Assembly: GCA_018821535.1 (NCBI GenBank) | Contig: JAHJLV010000037.1 | Location: 1-64,000 of the forward strand | Origin: Pseudomonadota bacterium | GTDB lineage: Bacteria > Desulfobacterota > Desulfobacteria > Desulfobacterales > Desulfobacteraceae | DNA length: 64,000 nucleotides | Direction: 5' to 3' | Notes under the pieces: generated by a model | Database searches by the model: none | What the model was told of the DNA's origin: nothing | What the model saw: the letters and a program-made list of their open reading frames with translations, nothing else | In this document: positions 36,600-45,502 of the stretch, in pieces | Numbering within the stretch: position 1 is the first letter of the stretch | Layout of the letters: each line of letters opens with the position of its first letter | Made by a program: the position numbers and the translations under genes

Positions 36600-38807
36600 A
36601 TGGCAGAGAACCAGATTATTAAGGAACAACTCTTACTATCCATAAGAGAAAAAATGCTGTGCAAAGAAATTGAGAGCGCTGTCAGTGATCTCAATTTACT
36701 TATAACAAGCCTTGATTCAAGGGATGATATCCTGAAAAACATGCATCTTTTAGGATACATTCTCATCATCGCAGGAATACCAGACATGCCTATCCGTAAC
36801 CTTTTAAGATCAGGGTCAAAAATAATACTTGCGCAAAAAGGAATTGAAACTCTTTTTCAATACTGGGTGGGGTTTCAGGATCTGGACAGTGAATTATACC
36901 CAAACATTACTGATATCCCGGAAATAATGTTATCGGATTACGCTGAAAAAATTGATACTTCCGCCATGTTCAATAAAAACATAGCCTGGCTTTCAAAATA
37001 TAACAAAAAATTTCTTAGGGATGGGTTTGAAGGCTCTGATTATAACTGGGACAAGCTTAGCAGTATAGTTGAATCTGCCTACAAAACAACCCATTCTATT
37101 TATTATAGAATGAACCAGAAATGGTATGTGTGCAAGACCGGAGACAATGCATCTGAAGATAATAAATCTATCTCGATCATTTACCATATCCATGATCCGG
37201 CATACATGTATGAAGTGCTCACCCAGCATAACACCAGAGTTCTATATAATAATACAAGCAAACATGATCGCTATATCATTATCAATTTCCATATCACATC
37301 CATTGTCTTGCAACTATTTCCCTTTTCTCAGCTGGATACCGGGAATTACTGGTTCCATTTTTTACTGGAAACCAAATGGAAAAAAAGATTGACCCAATTT
37401 GGAAAAATTGGGTATGCGCTGCCTAAAAAAGTTATCAGCCAGGAAAAACACCTAAATAATATACTTTTATTTAATAATGAATTAGGTTTTTATATTGATA
37501 ACCATTTGTTTGACAAAAGCATGATCCAATTACAGAAAAGATATACGCCCCAATACCTGGAACAGTTAAGGAAAAAACACCAAAAAGATTTATCTGACGT
37601 TCGTATTCTGATATTTGCCTCACGCTATTCTACGTATACGCAATATGCATGCGAAACATTGGATAAAGGTTTTAAAAAAATAGGATGTAAATCCTTGTTG
37701 CTGAAAGAAAGAAAATTCCAAGGCACCGGGTTTAAAGTTGAGTTTATACTCAGGATCATCAAAAACTTCAGGCCAGACATGCTCCTTTCAATAAACAATT
37801 TCAGGCATGACTGGGCCGTTGGAATGCTGCCTTATATTCCTTATATCACATGGATTCATGACCCGCCGGAAACACTTGCAAGCCCCTGCCTTGCAATAAC
37901 GGATAATGATTTTCTATTTGCAGCATCCAATCTTCGGATCAAAGAACTGCCTGAGGTTTTTCCCATATTAAAAAATCATCCAATAGAATTATTGCCAATG
38001 GTTAAAGATATTGATAATAGTTATCCTATCGTAAAAGAGAAAAAATATGATATCGGATGCATAACTCATCTTTACCTGATTCCCGAAGTTATCAGTTATT
38101 ATGAACCTGAAAAACGAACAGATTCAGCAAAAGAGCTGCTTGTCCACAGATTATTAAAGCAAATGGAAAAGCTTGAGCCCTTTGAAATTGCATCCATTCT
38201 TGTATCAAAAGACAAATCTCTTGAATTTGTTCAAAGAGGAGTAACAGACCTGAATATCAGTCTGTCCGGAAAATTAGAAGTCAAAGACCCGCTTGTGGCT
38301 GACACCTTCAGATTTGGCATTGGACAATTTCTGCAAAAAACACTTTCGGTCAGATACTTGATAGAAGAGGGGTTTACCAATATTTTTCTTGGCGGGTTTG
38401 GATGGAGTGAACTCTCTTTTTTCAAACCATATGCTGCAGGACAAATAGCGCATCACGATCTTCCTTCTATTTCAAACAATATCGCAATTAATATCAACCC
38501 CACTGCGGAAAATACATTTCATCCAAGAATCGGTGAAATGTTCGAGGCAAACAGTTTTGTCATGTCCTCATGGAAAGGAGATGCTGACACCCTTCCAATA
38601 ACCGATTGTTTCATAGAAGATGAAGAAATTGTTTTGTATAAAACCTATAAAGATTTGGTAAAAAAAACGAAATACTATCTGGAGCATCCAGAAGAAAGAG
38701 AGACCATCACTCAAAAAGGAAAAGAAAAATTTATCCGGATTTTTTCTCCGGAAATCGGATGTAAAACCATTTTGAATCATGTTCTGGGAATTGATCCCGC
38801 AGGATAA
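36600..38807 (+). CDS. CgeB-like glycosyltransferase with long N-terminal extension
   Basis: A 735-residue protein. The first 330 or so residues match nothing I recognise. From about 335, VRILIFASRYSTYTQYACET starts a GT-B fold. ITWIHDPPE lies in the middle, and the C-terminal part (NINPTAENTFHPRIGEMFEA, then HPEERETITQKGKEKF) is the Glyco_trans_1_2 type seen in CgeB and in flagellin-glycosylation islands. A 119-base gap precedes it, with a ggag site before the ATG, so it may have its own promoter. The acceptor is unknown; flagellin is a reasonable candidate from position. Confidence 0.68.
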   Translation: MAENQIIKEQLLLSIREKMLCKEIESAVSDLNLLITSLDSRDDILKNMHLLGYILIIAGIPDMPIRNLLRSGSKIILAQKGIETLFQYWVGFQDLDSELYPNITDIPEIMLSDYAEKIDTSAMFNKNIAWLSKYNKKFLRDGFEGSDYNWDKLSSIVESAYKTTHSIYYRMNQKWYVCKTGDNASEDNKSISIIYHIHDPAYMYEVLTQHNTRVLYNNTSKHDRYIIINFHITSIVLQLFPFSQLDTGNYWFHFLLETKWKKRLTQFGKIGYALPKKVISQEKHLNNILLFNNELGFYIDNHLFDKSMIQLQKRYTPQYLEQLRKKHQKDLSDVRILIFASRYSTYTQYACETLDKGFKKIGCKSLLLKERKFQGTGFKVEFILRIIKNFRPDMLLSINNFRHDWAVGMLPYIPYITWIHDPPETLASPCLAITDNDFLFAASNLRIKELPEVFPILKNHPIELLPMVKDIDNSYPIVKEKKYDIGCITHLYLIPEVISYYEPEKRTDSAKELLVHRLLKQMEKLEPFEIASILVSKDKSLEFVQRGVTDLNISLSGKLEVKDPLVADTFRFGIGQFLQKTLSVRYLIEEGFTNIFLGGFGWSELSFFKPYAAGQIAHHDLPSISNNIAININPTAENTFHPRIGEMFEANSFVMSSWKGDADTLPITDCFIEDEEIVLYKTYKDLVKKTKYYLEHPEERETITQKGKEKFIRIFSPEIGCKTILNHVLGIDPAG

Positions 38808-38813
38808 AAGGTC

Positions 38814-38857
38814 ATTCCTGTTTGAGTATTTTAAATCAGCATTTTTTAAACAGGAAT
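38814..38857. repeat. 10-bp inverted repeat between convergent genes
   Basis: ATTCCTGTTT (38814-38823) and AAACAGGAAT (38848-38857) are exact reverse complements flanking a 24-base AT-rich loop. The right arm overlaps the last codons of the HisF-like gene. The position between convergent genes suggests a weak bidirectional terminator, though no proper T-run follows. Confidence 0.4.
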
Positions 38858-39601
38858 TCTGACAGGGATATTGGACTGATATAATTCTTCTTTAATCTGG
38901 GCTGGTGTATATTGTGAAAAATGAAAAATATAGGCAGCTGCAAGGGCATCTGCGCCGTTTTTAATTGCTTCAGTGCCATGGTGTGGCTTACCCATCCCGC
39001 CATTAATAATCACAGGAATCTGCAGTTGATCTTTAAATAGACGCAAGAGTTCCAGATCATACCCTTTCTGTGTACCTTCATTATCCACGGACGTCAAAAG
39101 GATCTCCCCGGCCCCCATGGTTTCGTATTCTTTTGCCAATATCAGCGGGTCTATGTCCAGCACACCTTTTTTTTTATTGAAAACACGGTATTGCCCATTC
39201 ACTTTTTTTACATCTATAGAGCAGACAATACATTGAGATCCGAATATTCTGGAAGATTGCCTGATAAAGCTTTGATCCTCAATTGCTTTGGAATTAATGG
39301 ATATTTTATCTGCTCCGGCATTCAACACCTTATATATACCGTCAATATCTTCTATCCCTCCGCCGATAGTCAGCGGCATGAAGCATTCATCGGCCATATC
39401 AGAAATAATTTCCGTATTGATCTGTTCATTTTTCAAACTGGCATCAATATCCAGCACGATCAACTCATCGACATTCCTGGCATTATACACCCTTACGGTT
39501 GCTGTCGGGTGCCCGATTGTCCGGAACGAATCAAATTGAATACTTTTAACAAGCTGCCAGTCCTTTAACAACACACACGGTATTAATCGATGTTTCAGCA
39601 T
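38846..39601 (-). CDS. HisF-like cyclase subunit of a sugar amidotransferase (WbuZ-like)
   Basis: A 251-residue TIM-barrel protein of the HisF family. The N-terminal [15 protein letters not shown] has Leu where HisF has its catalytic Asp (IPCLDV), as in glycan-cluster paralogues. The second Asp region ([11 protein letters not shown]) is kept. In such clusters the barrel channels ammonia from the HisH-like glutaminase to an ATP-PPase instead of making histidine. The HisH-like gene is seven bases upstream and the amidotransferase precedes that, supporting this role. Confidence 0.85.
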   Translation of the reverse strand: MLKHRLIPCVLLKDWQLVKSIQFDSFRTIGHPTATVRVYNARNVDELIVLDIDASLKNEQINTEIISDMADECFMPLTIGGGIEDIDGIYKVLNAGADKISINSKAIEDQSFIRQSSRIFGSQCIVCSIDVKKVNGQYRVFNKKKGVLDIDPLILAKEYETMGAGEILLTSVDNEGTQKGYDLELLRLFKDQLQIPVIINGGMGKPHHGTEAIKNGADALAAAYIFHFSQYTPAQIKEELYQSNIPVRIPV

Positions 39602-39608
39602 AAACCCG

Positions 39609-40238
39609 TCATCTGTTCAGATTTGCAAAATTTTTTAGAATCTCCAGTCCGAATTTCTGACTTTTTTCAGGATGGAACTGGCAGCCGAAAATATTGTCTT
39701 TGTTTACGGATGATACAAAATCAATTCCATAGTCTGTAACAGTGGTTGCGCCCTGGGTTCCGGATTCAAAATAATATGAATGCACAAAATAAAAATCCGT
39801 CTGGTCTGGAATGTTTTTAAAAAGAACATTGGGTTTGATAAACCGTATATTATTCCACCCCACATGGGGAACTTTTAATTTCCCAGAATTAAATTTTACA
39901 ACATCCCCCTTAATCCAGTTAAGACCGGGGGTTTCTTCCACTTCATAACTTCTGCTGCCGATCAACTGCATCCCTAAACAGATGCCAAGGAAAAACTTTT
40001 TATTTTGAAGGACTTGTTCATTTAAAAGCGCAATCAGGCCGAATTGTTTCAAGTTCTCCATTCCCTCTTTAAACGCCCCGACACCGGGCAATACAATTTT
40101 ATCCGCACGCTTTATAATATCATGGTCTTTGGTGATCACAACATTGGCACCTATCTTCTGAAAGGCTTTTTCCACGGATCTTAGATTCCCCATGCTGTAA
40201 TCGATAATGGCTATCATATTATCTGACGAGATACTCAT
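39609..40238 (-). CDS. HisH-like glutamine amidotransferase subunit (WbuY-like)
   Basis: A 209-residue class I glutaminase. [18 protein letters not shown] is the HisH start, Cys87 in [10 protein letters not shown] is the nucleophile, and [10 protein letters not shown] carries the His/Glu pair. It supplies ammonia for the sugar amidotransferase encoded upstream. The start is uncertain: the ATG at 40238 overlaps the previous gene by 20 bases, while an ATG at 40217 gives the usual HisH N-terminus. Confidence 0.87.
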   Translation of the reverse strand: MSISSDNMIAIIDYSMGNLRSVEKAFQKIGANVVITKDHDIIKRADKIVLPGVGAFKEGMENLKQFGLIALLNEQVLQNKKFFLGICLGMQLIGSRSYEVEETPGLNWIKGDVVKFNSGKLKVPHVGWNNIRFIKPNVLFKNIPDQTDFYFVHSYYFESGTQGATTVTDYGIDFVSSVNKDNIFGCQFHPEKSQKFGLEILKNFANLNR

Positions 40239-41355
40239 CTTTTCTGATTAATGACCCGTCGATATCTTTTAAAAACTTTCTGTTCTCATCTCTTTTAAAT
40301 ATTTTCTTATTGGTAAAAGAATCCATAATCTGCTGCAATTCTTCCATTGAAAAGCCGGTGTATTTTAAATATTCTGCGATGGCCTTTCTTGGCGGGATGC
40401 CGTCATATCTGTTTACCAGCCGGACGCCTTCCTCCCGGCTGATATACCCCAGGCGGATATCCAGACAGGCATTATCTGTGGCCCTGCCAAAACCATATTT
40501 TAAATATTTAAAATAATCATGCAGATGGTTACTGTAACAATCCAGATTTTCAAAATTTTCATAGGTTGTTTCAACGGGCCTGATGGTTGTTGAAAACCCA
40601 TGGCTGCGGGATGTTTTCAAAATTTCCCTCAGATCCCATTTGAAATAATATCCTAAAAACAGCCCGGTCACGCCAACCCTTTTGATATCTTCTTCTTCAG
40701 GATAAAAATACAAAGACAGATCCCGTCGGGTTATTCCATCCACCCCGATCATATCGGAGATTCTGTTGCCCAAAAGGCCCCCGAATTCTTCTAACCACTG
40801 CCTGTCCAATGTATGCCGGGTTTTGCTTGCAGCAGGCCCGCCATATTCTATCTGGGGACTCTCCCCCCAGATAATCAGCGGGATATTGAATTTTATTGCA
40901 AAATGAGGGACCACGGTAAAAATACCCAGATGATTCTGCCACTCCGGGTCTCCAACCCTTTTTACCGCTTCTTTGGCCAGTTTTTTATACACAACAGGGT
41001 TTCTTTTGATATGAATCAAATCAACACCCAGATGATTTAAATTGTCCAGATTTTTGCGACCCACTTTTGTGGGGATGGTTGGTTCAAAACAGACACACAA
41101 GGGATTTAATCCCAGCTCCAGAACTTTAATAACAATATAGGTTGAATCTTTTCCGCCACTGACACCGATAACGCAATCATAATCATGATTTTTCTTATAT
41201 TTGGCAACAATGGTTAAAAACTGGTTTTTTCTTTTTTCCCAATCAATTCTATCATTTTTGGCCATCTGGGAACGGCAGGCATCACACACGCCCTGGTCAT
41301 CAAAATGCAGGTCTGGTTTGGTATCAGGCATCACACACTGGGTACAGAATCTCAT
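40219..41355 (-). CDS. N-acetyl sugar amidotransferase (WbpG/PseA-like ATP-PPase)
   Basis: A 378-residue protein. An N-terminal zinc-type motif (CTQCVMPDTKP and CDACRSQM) precedes a PP-loop ATP pyrophosphatase domain (VIGVSGGKDSTYIV). It matches the family that turns an N-acetyl group into an acetamidino group, including WbpG of P. aeruginosa O-antigen and PseA of Campylobacter flagellin glycan. Together with the complete Pse pathway it predicts an acetamidino-pseudaminic acid, which is an inference. The HisH- and HisF-like ammonia suppliers follow. Confidence 0.87.
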   Translation of the reverse strand: MRFCTQCVMPDTKPDLHFDDQGVCDACRSQMAKNDRIDWEKRKNQFLTIVAKYKKNHDYDCVIGVSGGKDSTYIVIKVLELGLNPLCVCFEPTIPTKVGRKNLDNLNHLGVDLIHIKRNPVVYKKLAKEAVKRVGDPEWQNHLGIFTVVPHFAIKFNIPLIIWGESPQIEYGGPAASKTRHTLDRQWLEEFGGLLGNRISDMIGVDGITRRDLSLYFYPEEEDIKRVGVTGLFLGYYFKWDLREILKTSRSHGFSTTIRPVETTYENFENLDCYSNHLHDYFKYLKYGFGRATDNACLDIRLGYISREEGVRLVNRYDGIPPRKAIAEYLKYTGFSMEELQQIMDSFTNKKIFKRDENRKFLKDIDGSLIRKDEYLVR

Positions 41356-42308
41356 TTCATCTCTCCTAAAACCACCTGTAATTTATATCCCATCAATCTT
41401 TCATTTAATTGAGCCTCATCAATCAGGCCGGGGATGTTTATTTTGTTGTCAATACTTCCCAGATAAGGATCTTCGTAATTCAGATAATTATTGATCACGC
41501 CGATTTCAGATATAACCGTCTGGATATCCAGTATTTTCAACCCACATTTGTCTGCAAGCTGTTTTATGGTGTTCACACCATACAGATTGACATGTTCAAG
41601 ACCGTCAAACATATTGCATTTTTCCTGTAATATCCTGGCTGCCAATGAATCAGAACTTGGAATCTGTAAAAATATCACTCCTTTTTCAAACAGCATTTTT
41701 TTCATCATATTTAAATAAAACGCACCATCTTTTATGTGCTCAAACACATCCCATAAGGTTATGGCATTGAATCGGGTTTCAAATTTTATTTTTTCAAGAA
41801 GCTGGTTATATACATGATGCCCTCTTTTACAGGCCATGGAATATTCCTGAACATTCAATTCAACACCCCAGGTTTTCCATGTCCTTTCCCTGGCAATATC
41901 AAGAAATATACCTGACGAACATCCAATATCAAGAATATTTCCTTTGGAAGAATATTTTTCAATACTGTCCAGCCCCTTATTATACAGTTTTTCGTAAAAA
42001 GGGTCCCCGTCTTCAACAAGTTCTGCCTGAACAGAATGATTTTTATCATAATAATCGTTAAGTGCCTGGTCTGTAAAAACAGGATTAACATACACCATGC
42101 TGCAACTTACGCATTTGACATACTGTCCGCCTTCTTTTGCAAAAAGAGCGATATATTCACCCTGGCTGCAGACAGGACAATTTCTGTTTTCAAGAAATTG
42201 TGTCTGAAACAGTCCATTTTCAGGATTTATATATTTTTCATGACTGGCAATACTTGCATTCCATAGTTTTTTTCTTTGATCATGCAGCTCTTTTACGGTC
42301 AGATTCAT
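41352..42308 (-). CDS. SAM-dependent methyltransferase with N-terminal zinc ribbon
   Basis: A 318-residue protein. CPVCSQGEYIALF and CVSCSMVYVNP form a zinc ribbon. GNILDIGCSSGIFLDIA is SAM motif I, and TLWDVFEHIKDGAFYLNMMK and FLQIPSSDSLAARI follow. It overlaps the amidotransferase start by four bases. The start chosen is the ATG at 42308, which has a caggaaaa ribosome binding site; an ATG at 42386 would add 26 residues but has a poorer site. It is likely a glycan methyltransferase. Confidence 0.75.
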   Translation of the reverse strand: MNLTVKELHDQRKKLWNASIASHEKYINPENGLFQTQFLENRNCPVCSQGEYIALFAKEGGQYVKCVSCSMVYVNPVFTDQALNDYYDKNHSVQAELVEDGDPFYEKLYNKGLDSIEKYSSKGNILDIGCSSGIFLDIARERTWKTWGVELNVQEYSMACKRGHHVYNQLLEKIKFETRFNAITLWDVFEHIKDGAFYLNMMKKMLFEKGVIFLQIPSSDSLAARILQEKCNMFDGLEHVNLYGVNTIKQLADKCGLKILDIQTVISEIGVINNYLNYEDPYLGSIDNKINIPGLIDEAQLNERLMGYKLQVVLGEMK

Positions 42309-42405
42309 ATGTTTTCCTGAAAATAAAATTTTATGATATTCATTAGTTTCGGTAACAGGCCTGTGAAAATTTAGTCTGCCAACCATTATTGCAGTATAAA
42401 AGCCT

Positions 42406-45258
42406 TTATTTCCCAGCGCTTAATTTTTTAAACTGCTGATAGGCTTCCCGGGCTGCCTCAAGCTTGCCAAGTTTTGTGTGACAGTCTCCAATATCTTTTA
42501 AAACAGAAATGTTTTCAGGCGCTGCGATAAAATACTGTTCATATGCCAGCAAAGCACCATTATAATCATTCTGAGACTGAAGATTTTTTCCCATATTATA
42601 CCAATAAACAGCATACTGTCTGTCCAGGCTCACCGCCGTTGTTAAATATTTCAGCCCTGAATCAAAATCCTGCACGGCAAAATTAATATCTGCCAATGTT
42701 ATATAAATATCAGGATTCCGGGGCATAACTGAAAGTGCTTTTTGATAATGATTCAATGCATCTGAATACATTTCTCTATCCACCAGTATTTTCCCATAAA
42801 GGAGATAAATGCTGGTGATTGTCTCCTTTTTCAAACAAGTTTGAATCTGTGCTTCTGTATCTATGAGATCAATCCAGTTTTTTAAAGATTTTTCACAGGC
42901 ATCCAGGTTTTTTTCTTTAAAATCCTGCTCGTTCTTTGCTAAATCATTTTCTACGATTTTCCTGAATTTACTGGTGATAGAACCGTGCCCAGGATAGCAT
43001 TTCAATCCCTTCAAAAGCAGAAATTTCACAATTGAACTGCCAAAATCCACATATGTACTGCCAAGACCTGCCAGCTTATAATAATTATCCGCTATTTGAT
43101 TTCGTTTTTCATCAATTTTTCTAATATAAGACTCATCACACGCCACTGATAATTGAAATTGTTTTTCTGCGGTATTATAATCCCCGTGATATAAGGCGAT
43201 AACCCCATAGTAATAAGGGGTTATGGGGTTAGATTCCCCTATCACTGAAGCATATCTATCCAGCAATTTTTCCAGCAGCACATAATTACCCGATTGGAAA
43301 TATAATTCTGCAAGTTCAAAAACCGCATTCAGAGGGTTTTCTGATTTTTCAATCTGCTCCAGTTTTAATTTTTCATCATTGTAATATGAGACCAATTCAT
43401 TTAATTGCTTTTTAAAATGCTCCAGATTATTCATCCGGATCTGATTCACTTTATCGATACGCTCCACACTCCCTAAAAGCCATTCCATATATTTTTCCGG
43501 AATACCCTCAAGTTTTCCAATATTCTGCTTTTCCCTTTCATCCTGCCTCAGCCCCTCAATGGTCATCTCATCAAAAATTGACCATAACTGACTTTTATCC
43601 GCTTTCTTATGACATACTTCAAGGTCAAAAATTTTCTTTTGAAGCGCTGCGGGCAATTCAGGAAAAGAGCAGGTTTTCCCGGAGCCCTTTTTGAGATTGA
43701 TCAAAGCCTTTCGAACCGGTCCTGATAATCTGTCTGCTTTTTTAATGATTTTTTCAAGTCTTAATATTTCCTTAATCGTGGATTGAACTGACTGCAAAGG
43801 GCTGTCCTGTTTTTTCACACCATTGAACTCTAACAACACCCCGATTTTACAGTATGAATCAATTGCCCGGGCAAGGGGCATCGTTTTGGCCCCCTCAATC
43901 AAAGCACCTCCCTCGGTTGAATTGATAACATTTCCACCCCATTCTTTTATCATCCGTTCAAACGTTGCTTTATAACCAAGCATCTGCCTGTTTGTGGGCA
44001 CCTCCGGCTCCAACAAGCCTTTCACCCATCTAATATCCTGCGAATTTTCCAATGCATTTTTAGCTGCTTCGTCACCACTGAGTACTACATTTGATGAATG
44101 GCCTTTATTATTAGAAAATGCGAGATCCTGACCCACAAAGATTATGGGATCACACCCCATTATTGCTGCTGATGTAAAATTAAGATGCGCGACTGTCCCG
44201 GCCCCGCCAATGAACATGTTCCCACCTAACGAAGCATTGATCCAGTTTTCAATCGGATTATTGTTAAATGCCCAGAAAATATTTTTTGCCGGGAATTGTT
44301 TGGTTACCGTATCTGCAACCCATGAGGTACAGATTAAACTAATCTGTCTGCTGGCAGGATTGGATGCCACCCCGGAAATTTTCTCATAGGTAAGTTCATT
44401 GTAATCAATTGCGGTAATAAAATCAGGCTTGATCCCATGACTGAGAAGACCCGGCAGAGCGGTATCAACCGATATAATAACCGCTTTTCCCACAGCATTG
44501 GCAATCTGATCAATATTCTTGTCCAGTGAAGGGCCGGCTGCAATGATCAAGGCCGGAATCCCGGCAAATTGACCTTTGAGAGCCTCCAGTTTTTGATCAT
44601 GATGCATGGATGTTAAATGTTTTAATCGATTTCCAAAAAAAGTGGCCCCGTGGGCTGTCTTGGTGTTACCTTCTGCATTGAATGCATTTATATAATCAAA
44701 CACAAGAGAAGAGACTTTATCATACATCTGATTTACTCTGAAACATGAACCCAGATTCAAGGTATGAATATTCTCCAGCATTAATGCCCGGTTGGCCGGC
44801 CCGAGAAGAGCAGGTAAGTCAGCTGGCTCCCCAAGACAAAGGATAACCCGGTTATCCGTAAAAAGCACTGACAGATCCATAATTTTAATTGCATGAAGCA
44901 TGAATTCAGGATTGAGCTCAAAAACGATTAAATATGGAAGTTTTTTCCTTTTTTTCAACAGCTCAAGCACTGAATATCCGAGCCCCATACCAAACATCAA
45001 TACAACACCGGTTGAATCTTCTGGAACCATGGAAAGAAATGATTCAGATTCAATGCCGGGATCTTCTGCCTGGTGAATATACACTGATTCATTTTCCGAA
45101 AGCTGAACCCTTAAATTCGGTTTTTGATTTCCTGCAAAGACAAGTTCTGTTGCAACTGAGCTTTCCTGATATCTGGAAATCGTTTCAAATGTTCTGAAAT
45201 GATTTTTTTTTAACAAAGACATATTTTTTTCAAAATAATTATTATCAGATCCTGTCAT
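42406..45258 (-). CDS. Motility-associated flagellin glycosyltransferase (Maf, DUF115) with TPR tail
   Basis: A 950-residue protein. Residues of about 220-440 contain the MAF_flag10/DUF115 core (ALIIAAGPSLDKNIDQIA; AVIISVDTALPGLLSHGIKP), a GT42-like fold that transfers nonulosonic acids such as pseudaminic acid to flagellin. The C-terminal 300 residues hold several TPR motifs (YSDALNHYQKALSVMPRNPD). A GGAGAG ribosome binding site precedes the ATG. It lies divergently next to fliC, and the Pse pathway is in the same window. It is the best candidate for the enzyme that attaches CMP-Pse-derived sugar to the flagellin. Confidence 0.85.
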   Translation of the reverse strand: MTGSDNNYFEKNMSLLKKNHFRTFETISRYQESSVATELVFAGNQKPNLRVQLSENESVYIHQAEDPGIESESFLSMVPEDSTGVVLMFGMGLGYSVLELLKKRKKLPYLIVFELNPEFMLHAIKIMDLSVLFTDNRVILCLGEPADLPALLGPANRALMLENIHTLNLGSCFRVNQMYDKVSSLVFDYINAFNAEGNTKTAHGATFFGNRLKHLTSMHHDQKLEALKGQFAGIPALIIAAGPSLDKNIDQIANAVGKAVIISVDTALPGLLSHGIKPDFITAIDYNELTYEKISGVASNPASRQISLICTSWVADTVTKQFPAKNIFWAFNNNPIENWINASLGGNMFIGGAGTVAHLNFTSAAIMGCDPIIFVGQDLAFSNNKGHSSNVVLSGDEAAKNALENSQDIRWVKGLLEPEVPTNRQMLGYKATFERMIKEWGGNVINSTEGGALIEGAKTMPLARAIDSYCKIGVLLEFNGVKKQDSPLQSVQSTIKEILRLEKIIKKADRLSGPVRKALINLKKGSGKTCSFPELPAALQKKIFDLEVCHKKADKSQLWSIFDEMTIEGLRQDEREKQNIGKLEGIPEKYMEWLLGSVERIDKVNQIRMNNLEHFKKQLNELVSYYNDEKLKLEQIEKSENPLNAVFELAELYFQSGNYVLLEKLLDRYASVIGESNPITPYYYGVIALYHGDYNTAEKQFQLSVACDESYIRKIDEKRNQIADNYYKLAGLGSTYVDFGSSIVKFLLLKGLKCYPGHGSITSKFRKIVENDLAKNEQDFKEKNLDACEKSLKNWIDLIDTEAQIQTCLKKETITSIYLLYGKILVDREMYSDALNHYQKALSVMPRNPDIYITLADINFAVQDFDSGLKYLTTAVSLDRQYAVYWYNMGKNLQSQNDYNGALLAYEQYFIAAPENISVLKDIGDCHTKLGKLEAAREAYQQFKKLSAGK

Positions 45259-45348
45259 TTATTCTCTCCATCAAGTATATCCCCAGAAAATATTGATATT
45301 TCATATATTGCAGCAGTCAAAAAAAAAACGCAACCCATAACTATTCTT

Positions 45349-45375
45349 TAAAGAATCCTCAGCATAGGTCGATAC
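45349..45375 (+). promoter_or_regulatory. Sigma-28 (FliA) promoter of fliC
   Basis: TAAAGAAT (45349-45356) and GTCGATAC (45368-45375) are separated by exactly 11 bases, matching the flagellar sigma-28 pattern TAAAGTTT-N11-GCCGATAA. Transcription would start near 45380-45383, giving a leader of about 120 bases before the flagellin ATG. Confidence 0.75.
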
Positions 45376-45398
45376 TATTCATTAGACATAATAGTATC
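45371..45398. promoter_or_regulatory. Perfect inverted repeat overlapping the fliC -10 box and start site
   Basis: GATACTATT (45371-45379) and AATAGTATC (45390-45398) are exact reverse complements around a 10-base spacer. The left arm shares bases with the sigma-28 -10 box and the predicted start site lies in the spacer. This suggests a regulator-binding site. No regulator is identified. Confidence 0.4.
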
Positions 45399-45403
45399 CG
45401 TGG

Positions 45404-45413
45404 AAAGGAGGTG
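45404..45413 (+). promoter_or_regulatory. SD-like AAAGGAGGTG in the fliC leader, far from the ATG
   Basis: A near-perfect anti-16S sequence lies about 90 bases upstream of the fliC start. Only a three-codon GTG frame follows at a close distance. It may be a ribosome standby site, a CsrA-binding GGA, or a leader-peptide signal. Confidence 0.35.
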
Positions 45414-45459
45414 AAAAATTAAAACGGAAATGTTTCAAAATTATTTATCTTAAACGCCC

Positions 45460-45473
45460 GGGAAAGGATTCCC
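45460..45473 (+). promoter_or_regulatory. Putative CsrA-binding hairpin in the fliC leader
   Basis: GGGAA-AGGA-TTCCC forms a 5-bp stem that presents AGGA in the loop, the classic CsrA recognition geometry. It lies 30 bases upstream of the ATG. The true Shine-Dalgarno GGAGGA at 45491-45496 offers further GGA motifs, so two bound sites could block translation. csrA and its antagonist fliW are encoded at 52136-52821. Confidence 0.5.
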
Positions 45474-45502
45474 AGGTATAAACCCCACATGGAGGAATAC
45501 AC

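Noticed and set aside
38846..40238. HisF and HisH as histidine biosynthesis enzymes
   Set aside because: No other his genes are nearby, the HisF catalytic Asp is replaced by Leu, and both sit with a sugar amidotransferase.
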